Shown here one piece after another: positions 24,501 through 33,500 of a stretch of 64,000 nt of DNA. The stretch is taken from positions 1,033,001 to 1,097,000 of the forward strand of contig JASSKH010000038.1 of assembly GCA_031763025.1 (NCBI GenBank), given 5' to 3'. Each line of letters opens with the position of its first letter. Position 1 is the first letter of the stretch. The translations under genes were made by a program, and so were the position numbers. The notes under the pieces were generated by a model. That model had not been told where the DNA came from and ran no database searches. It saw only the letters and a list, made by a program, of their open reading frames with translations. The stretch is from Macrocystis pyrifera (lineage: Eukaryota > Sar > Phaeophyceae > Laminariales > Laminariaceae).

Positions 24501-27500
24501 CGCTTCCAACCGATCATGATTCTTAGTTGTTGGTCCTGAGTGACAGAGAAAGACTGAGTCAGTCACCGGTCACTACTGGCATCCATGCGGTCTTCACTGG
24601 GCTCAAATACTGGAAACTCAGAAGCTCGAGGGCTACAACAGGTGCAAACATGCGCTCCCTTCTTTGGGACCCAAGTAAGTATGAATAGCATGGTGCCACC
24701 CGGTCAACTTTGCGTGTCTGTATGCACCAGTGCCTGTCTTTCGTACTATCTGTCCCCCCGGCCCCCTTTTTGTCCTTTTTCTTACTTTTTTATTTTTTAT
24801 TTTTTCTCCTCTTTCCTTTTTTTCCCGTACCCCACTTTGTGTCTCTGTCTGTATCTTTCGTTTTGCTTTTTGGTACAGGCATCTGCTTTTCCTTTTCTTG
24901 GTTTGCTTCGACCTCTTCCTTTTCGATCTTTGTCTACGAGTATTAGTTTACTTTTTGTTTCTCTGGTGTTCTTAATAGCGTAGTAAGTAGGTTTGTGTTT
25001 TTGGTTCTGATCTTTGTTCTACACCCCTCGCGTAGCTTGCGAGCCTACAATCTGCGAAAATCTGCGCACTCTCTTGTGTATTTCCTTTCTTGTTTTATTG
25101 CGTTCTTGCTTGAATTGATTGCTTTTCTTCCATTTTTGCTTTTTGCTTTTTCGACTTCGCTTTCGATTTTTCGACGTCGGGTTGTTTTTTTTATCCTTTC
25201 TATTCCTTTCTGGGTAGTATGCGGTCTTCTCAGTTTATATGGCGACTTGTACAGCGTACCGCATATACCTCATACGTACGTGCGCGGACCTCACTTTTTT
25301 GTTTTTGTCTGAGGTGTAGATATACTTCAGTATCATGTGTATTCTTCTTTGCTTGCTTTTAATTTCTACCGAGGTATTCTTCCACTCCAGAGTTATTGGG
25401 GCCTGCCCTGCGACCACAGAATGCATTGTATTGTGGCGATGAGTTAATGTGAGAACAACAACATAGTAACTGTTACAACTTGTTCATTTTGCCCTATACT
25501 CAGAGGACCCCGTCTGCCTCCCTGTGCAAACCACGAAGGAGTCGAAGCGACGTCACTACTCGAAACCCCTAAGACTACGCGCCGTACGCGTTTGCTTCTG
25601 ACGGCGACATCATCCAACCTGTGCCGAACTGCTGTTGAACGTATCCGCCGTGCCATAGAGTCCCCTTATCACCCTCCCTGGCAAAGAACGTGTAGAGGCC
25701 CACATCCGATTGGCCGATGACACCCTGCAGTAGCGTTCACCGCAGTGTAATAACAGTAGATAGATGATGGGTAGAGCGTCTGAAATGACAAGGATTCGAT
25801 AGCACAGCCCGGTAAGACCATGGCGGTAGTGAAAATGCTGCAAGGCGACCCATATCTAGATATGCGACTGATGCGGGTCATAGTTGACATTTTTCCGGAA
25901 ATCCCTGGCTGAATATGAACCGACGAACTACGTGAAGGCACGCACAGCCAATGTTTCTATGTCATACGCCGAGGATACGATTTATTCCTATCGTAGCGGG
26001 AACACCGTGTAGTAGTATGTAACAACATCTTGATTAGCAGACAGTTTAGAACGCCACGTTGATATAAGTCAAGCGTTCAAAGCGCAGCGATGGTATCGTT
26101 ATCTTCGTGAGATCCATGGCGATGGTGCGCGGAAAAACCTCCCCTTTCGACTTGACAGCCAGTGCTCATTGTCGTGGTTGCCGGTGATGAAACTCGCCTT
26201 CGCAGCCTCTGTCCATCTCGGAGAAATATACTCCCTATTCATTTTAGTCGTTTCGGTAGCAGTCACCGTAGTCACGTTGCCGGCTACGATGGCAGTGTCA
26301 ACGCCCTATTCCGGATCGAGTGACATCACCGTTGCTCCACACGTGAGTCCCCTTATGATGAGACCTACCCCGCAATTATACGTTTTCAGCCGATAAGTAA
26401 CTGGCATCATAAAAGAAAAAACAACCTCACCCTCCAACGCACGGAATCACGCCCTGCCCGCCACCGCTGCTTACTTGTACTCCAATGTGGCTTGCACGCC
26501 TTGCATAATGTCGTCTCTCCGTTCCTCGAAATACTTGCGGAAGTCCAACGGCTTGGAGGCGCATTTGTCGAGGTTGTGGAGGTCAGCTCCGTTTCGTAGC
26601 AGCTGCTGCACCACCTGGAAAACGGTTGAGAGCGGCACGGACCCAAGAAAGTCTCCGACATATTGACGCCATCATTGATGCCGTGAGTGTGTGCACTTGA
26701 AATTTTTTCACGCACGTATAGCCAAAATTCTATTTTGCGAACTACAGCAACCGCTGTAGTATCTTCCCTCTCAATCAATGGGCGAACAGAGATTTCAAGG
26801 CATGCATGTGCAACTGCAAATATAGATCACAAGGGGTATGCGATTGTATTTGGATGTACGACGACCATAGGTGGGACGGGAATGGGAGCCCCCGTACTTG
26901 AGACAGCTACCTCTTTCATAAATGTCAGACAAGATGCTATCGATGAGTTCGTGTGGTATTTCGGCTGACCTACAGGTGATAAAAAGCGGCGATACGATAT
27001 CTCTATATAGCCAATGCGGGTGTAGTTCACGTTCAAGGCCTAGATATCTGCAGTGCTTAGCAATGTGTCACGTTGCAGCTTGTTGTAGACCCTGGTGTGC
27101 TGCTATGTGATACAATGGATAGGGTGGTTTTATCAGAAGATATACCCTACTAGACTATTACCTATTACGGAGGTCCGTAGCTAACGGGACCAAATTTTGT
27201 TAGTAAAAATAGGTAAATATATAGGTTTTTATGTATACCATAGGTCCTGTTAACTATGGACCCCCGTAATACTAACGTATCAATGTTAGCGTTGACTGAA
27301 TACTCTAGTACCAGGTGACCCCGAACAACCCACGGCTGTAACACCAAGAGTGCCGCCTTCCTTTCAGTAGAACCGTTGACCACCCTCTGGTCCTTGCACG
27401 TACCTCTTCTACTTTTTCTCTGACAAGACATTGGTCTGCGACAGAGTCTGAGCGCTCTGACTGGGCAATGGTTCGACACGCATAGTGAAGCGCAGTCCAC

Positions 27501-30500
27501 CCTCTTGCATCTTCCGCAGTTACCATAGCACCCTGGACGGGCGGCAGCGTGAACATGCACGTATCGTATGGTACGTGTTGGGAGCGTTTTGGCTGCTCAT
27601 GTGTATGAATACCGCGTCGATGAGTTAGGTAAACTCGTTTGGCTCTACCCACAAGCAAGGATGACATGCGTACTACTGGTGTGCATTCGCTCAGGCATTG
27701 CCGTGGTTCGATGTATCCGCCTACCTTACCCTGAACCTGCGAAAGCGAGATTGGAACAAAAACGTATATATATACAAGGCTTTCCTTCGGAGTGGGTATT
27801 CCGTCGTTTCGTGTACATATAACTGCAATTAATTGGCGACATCGCCCAAAGCCAACCAAACTATTAATAAATGTATTTGTGTAAGAAACGGTGAAGGATG
27901 TAATAATCGCGTTTATTTATGAATGTAATGTGAAACGTAAGATCGGGTGACGCAAGAGTAAGAATGACATTCGTCTAATAATAAGAATAACATATTTCAT
28001 CAGTGTGGGGAGAGAGTGGAGTAGTGCTTGGCATGTGGATGATATACAACATACAGGCTGTTGTTTTTTTTAAAGGAAGGTTTGGGACAGGAGAGAAAGC
28101 AGCAGTGTGTCGGCAACGACAACGGTTTTGGAAATGTTGTATAGTTGCTGGGCGGCCGCGATTTCGATGTAGTCAGCATAGGAGTTTGGATGAGACATGA
28201 TACGTAAATAGTCTTCCAGGATGCTGTAGTAACGAGGCGGGAGGCCCAGAATGTGGATATGTTCGCTGTTGAACCCGTTGGATATGTGCAGGAAGAAATA
28301 ATCGTGATTTTGGGAAATGTAGGAAACAATTTGTTTCCTTTCGTTCGTCCTGGATGGCGACAATCTGCTTGGCGTACTGCTTCGGAATTCCGCGAAGCCC
28401 TGGAGCAGGCGAAATGGAAGGGAGTATTTTTGCGCTTGATGATGATGTCTCCGTCTTTGATGGTGGAGTCCGTCAGGCGGCAGTTGTAGCACTTGCCACG
28501 GACCTGGTCGAAGTAAACATATAGGGTGCGCGGGGCGGGAGTGGCGTGCGGGAAAGGGAATGGCGGGGGAGGGGGGGAAGGGGGGGGGGGGGGGGCAGAG
28601 TTCATTATTTGTACCACTCTACAGCGGCACAACAGCAGTACGTAATCGCTTGCTATACGACGGCAGCAGCAGCAGCAGCAGAAGCAGCAAGTACGTAATT
28701 TCCTTGACGATACAGAAATATGTACACACACAAGTGTAGTACAGTACACACACAAATCACGTGCAGCATGATGTACTGCAACAACGCAGCAGCAGCAAAA
28801 CAAATCATTGACGACACAGAAATATGTACACACGCTAAAGTTTAAGTGTAACAGACACACAAATCATGTCCAGCATGATGTACGGCAATAACGCAGCAGC
28901 GCCACAAAACGACCAGGAAACACAATTATTCGAGTACATACAAACATTCAGTGAATATTGCGGCAGCACTAAAAGCAGAGCAGCAGCAGCAGCAGTAGCA
29001 GCAGAAGCAGCACCGGATCGGCACAGCGTTGGCAGCAGCAGCATAGCAACGATATTAAAAGAAGGGAGAAAAAAAGTATGTACCCCGAGGCCGTCCGAAA
29101 AGTATTTTTGGTACCTCACTATAGACCCACCTCCGCATGCTGTACGGCAACGACGCAGCAGCAGCAGCATAGCAACAATACGAAATACGAGAAAAAGTAG
29201 TACGTACGCAAAATGCAGGAGCAAAACGACCAAAATATTTTTTTTTTACGAATAAAAAAAACCATTTGGGTACAAAAACGGCCAATAAAAACAATAATCC
29301 GCGTTGGCAGCAGCACAGCAACGATATGAAAATAAGGAAGAAAAAAAGTATGTACCCTGGTATGAAGCAATCGCCAAACCTACGGAATTTCATTGACGAT
29401 ACCGAAATATGTACAAACACAAGTGCAGCATGATGTACGGCAACAACGCAGCAGCACCACAGCAGCAGCATAGCAACGATATATATAAAGATAACCAAGC
29501 CAAAAACGAGAAATTGCAGTACGTACGCAAAATGCAGGAGCAAAACGACAAAAATATTTTTTCACGCATCAAAAGGAACCATTTGGGTACAAAAACGACC
29601 AAGAAAAGCAGTAATCCGAGTACACATACGAACATTCAGTGGATATTGCGGCAGCATTAGCAGCAGCAGCAGCAGAAGCAGCTACAGCATTAGCAGCAGC
29701 AGAAGCTGCAACGAATCGCCGCAGCGTTGGCAGCAGCAGCAGCAGCATAGCAACGATATGAAAATAAGGAAGAAAAAAAGCATGTACCCTGGTATGCCGC
29801 CATCGCAAAACCTACGGAATTGACGATCCGAAAATATGTACGCTTCCAGCATGATGCACGGCAACAACGCAGCAGCACTACATACAGCAGCAGCATGTGC
29901 ACAGGAGCAGCAGGTGCACAGCACGGCAACAACGCAGCAGCACTACAGCAGCAACGAGTGCACAGGAGAAGCAGGTGCACAGCAGCAGCAGCAGCACTCA
30001 TGGCGTGGCGCTGACAGCAGCAGCAGCGGCAGCCGAAAACGAGCAAATGAGTACGTGGGGTCACATGTACACACATAAATCGTGTGCTTCACGTCCCGCA
30101 AACAGTTGTGCATGTGCGCGTTCGCGTGCACTGTGTGTAAGAGGAGCCGACCCAACGCACGAAGGGGAAAGAACGAGCATGGATGAGTAAAAAAAAAAAA
30201 ACGCTTTGACGTAGGTTTGTATGCAAAACGGCAATTGAAAACCCCGAAAAAACGTACTGGCAACATGCAGCATGCACAATAGACATAAGACACTCACCAC
30301 TGTCAGCAGTTTCGAGGGAGTGTGAGACAGTCCCTTCCTTGATCGGGCGAGCACAGAACTCGCAGTTTTTTGCCCTGTCAGGATGATCCCGCCACCTGCG
30401 CACGTGAGATCCTTGCAGGTGGCGAAGGCCACGTTTTTGCCACCAGGCGCGGAGTTCTTGACCAAGTGCTGGTCCGTGCACTGGTCGCAAACAACAGCCG

Positions 30501-33500
30501 GCACCAGGTCGGTCTTTGTCGTTGCCACTCTCTTGCCAGAGGGCGAGGACCACGCGCCTCTCGACGAGGGGGAGGTGAGCTTAGGGGGCGTGGAGAAGGG
30601 AGAGGCGGGGGTTGCAGCACCAGCAGATTCGCCACCGACAGCAGCAGCTTGGCCGCCGACAGCTGCACCTATCTATGCCGTTCGTCGAAGGCGAGACGCC
30701 TCTTTTAGGCGCCGTGCGAAGAGCTGTCTATTGGTTGGCAGTTTGTGGAAGAAGGAGGAAGAAAAGGTTGTTTGGCTGTTTGGCGAAGAAGAAAGAAGAA
30801 AGGTTGTTTGGCATTTCGGCTGTTTCAAAGAAGAAGGGCTGTTTGCGAAGAGCTGTCTATCTCAAGTCGGTCTGTCTGCCAAGAGCTAGCAAGTGACAAC
30901 GACCTCAAAAATCGTAATTATAGTTGTATTTATATGCAGTCCAGAATATTCAGTAGGCGTGTCGGGTGGATTCAGCCCACGCCCGTGGAAATGGTCCCTG
31001 CAATACTACATGAACCAAAGCGGAATTTCGGGAGCTTTGTCCATGGAGTGGCTTCGGTTTATTTCCGGAGAGGAGCTATTGTCTCCACCTGGTGAAACAT
31101 CGGCACATGAAACGCAGTCTAATCCCCTCATCTATGAACATTTAGAACAGAGTATCATCATATACATAGCCACACGGTATGACCTCAACCTTGTAATGTC
31201 GTGCCACAAGTTGGCACATTGTATACCACCAACATCGGCGCTTGCGACGGGCCGAAAGTTCGAGGACTCTATCGAAAGGCACCCGCACCTGATTTTCTTT
31301 GAGAAGCACGCTCAGTATCTTGATACGCAGGTTCAGGCTGGCGACGTGGATAGGGGTGACTAACTCCTCGTTTCTAGACCCTGGCGTCCAAGGAGTACCC
31401 AGAGAGAAGGGGGCCACACAAAAGGACGAATACAGCAACATATTTGTCGGTACACTCGCATGAGTTGACGGCACTTACCTATTGCCAGTGTTCAGGTGGG
31501 TTTAAGGCGTACCACAGTCAAAACGTTCCTCAGATGCCCCCAATACCTGGGATTAAAGTGCCGTCTTTCTTAGAGAAAATACAGCTTGTTGTACTGCGAG
31601 ATTCTGCGAGAGCTCGCAGTATTTCGAAATTCTGTGTTTTTGATGATACTGCCATACTCGGCAGTATTTCAGGGTCCAATACTGTGGAATTCTGCTGTAT
31701 TTCAAGCATACCAGGGTTCTGTACTGCCGGTACTGTCCATTGGTAGTCCATCGGTACTGCGAGTAGTGCGAGTACTTGGGATACACAAATAGTCTCAACA
31801 TGCGCAGTGTACTCGGAGTATGAAGTATAGTTAGACCATCATGTGTCCCGTTTCGATAATTTCATCTCTTTTTTACTCCTAGAAACTTTGACGGATGGTC
31901 CCACGAGTGGGAGTTCGAGCAAACTACTATGAGGCAGAGGGCAACTGGAGTACTTGGAGTGCTGGCAATGATTCTTGAGTATATTCTTCAAGTACTCGCA
32001 TACTTACGGGCTCAACGCTCCTGACAATCTGAGTACTTCAAGTATTCAAGAGGTTTGTTCTGAGAGTGCTGCTTGTACTCGGGATTCTGTACTGTTCATG
32101 CTTCCAGTACTCGCTGTACTTGCGCGTCCGGTACCCCTCATACTTTCAGTATTCGCAGTATTTAGACCACAAGTACTGCAATACTCTCAGCACTCGGAGT
32201 ATTAAATGTACTCGATGCTTCAAGTATAAAATTTACCCGGTACATGAATGTGAAGTGTACTGGGAGCATCTGTGCAGTGTTTCTACCATCTCATGCCATA
32301 TGAGTATCGTTTTATAGACCTTGCTGAACATTTTGGAAGCACCTACCTGGTATATAGATTATTGATGCCATATGGCGGTCACCATGGATTCGCCCGAGCA
32401 TGGCGGTAGATTCGGCAAAAAGAACCCAGGGGATAGGGGATGGTTCTGGGCGTTTGAGCGTTCGCCGTTGCCGACGGGGGTTGAACTAAGAAAATTTCAA
32501 GCTGAAAGCAGACTAATACGTTTTCACCTGAGTTGGCGTTGTATTGGATCAGAGTTTTGACCGTGTGCACGTGGCCGTACTGGCAGGCGATGTGGAGCGG
32601 TGAGTTCCCCATTGCATCGCGGATGTTCACCTGTCATTTAAATGCAGCAGAAGCCGATCGGATTAACTGGTTGAAACAAAGGGAAATACTATCGGGCTGC
32701 TGGAAGGTTGGTGTCGGAACACGAGGCTACTTGTGTGCTTGGTTTGTCGGCACTGGTGACTACCCCAAGCCGGAGGTGCTTACCCCGCTGTGATCTTCGT
32801 ACGAAGTGAAGCGCGTTGCTCATCAAAGCTTCAGAAACAAAGAGGTTTGCAGATTCGCCCTCCTCTTCTTGCATTTGCGGTCAATATTTGAGGTCTGCCG
32901 TGGTTCTGTGGTCGCCGACAATGCCAGGGAGCGTCTGCCTTTGGTAAAATAACTTAACGTGGTATGTATGCATGCCAGCAACTGATATGGGGATAAAAAC
33001 CTTCCCTGTCTGAATTCTGTGTTGCATCGTGCATGAAACCAACATAGCCCCACATCATGGGCTTGCACGAAACGGTGGAGATTTGCACAAGTAACATCGC
33101 GATAAGTTCACTGATATCTCTGCATGAATATACTAGGGTTGCGTTTTGTCGACTCTGTGCCTCACCCGCCTTTGAACGCACGTCATCTAGAAATACCTGC
33201 AGTCTCAAAATTTTATACTATCACCCCACTGCTGAGCCCTTACTACTGCGCATGCCATGGTCATGTGGTGACTGCAACTTATTGCGCGTTGGAGCCTATT
33301 TGTACCCGCACTTTCTACATTTAGGAGCCATGCTTGGTACTGGGTTTCTTGATAAGGCAGACGCGCACCGTTGCTCGCTGTGGTACGGACACACAGAGTT
33401 GCGACTACGAGCAGCTGGGCGAAGCGCAGCCATTGACTTGTACGGCCCCTGTACCAACGTTTTAGATTTTGTCACCTGTGCTTTTGCCGCTAGCAAGGCC

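Noticed and set aside
24700-25330. Overlapping plus-strand frames rich in Phe, Leu and Ser resembling membrane proteins
   Set aside because: They follow a T/C-rich low-complexity tract, overlap in all three frames and have no splice or domain support; the tract looks like LINE 3' UTR.
28835-29930. Long Cys/Leu/Ala-rich minus-strand frames
   Set aside because: Produced by CAG/CTG and AACGCAGCA repeats; frames restart at each repeat unit.
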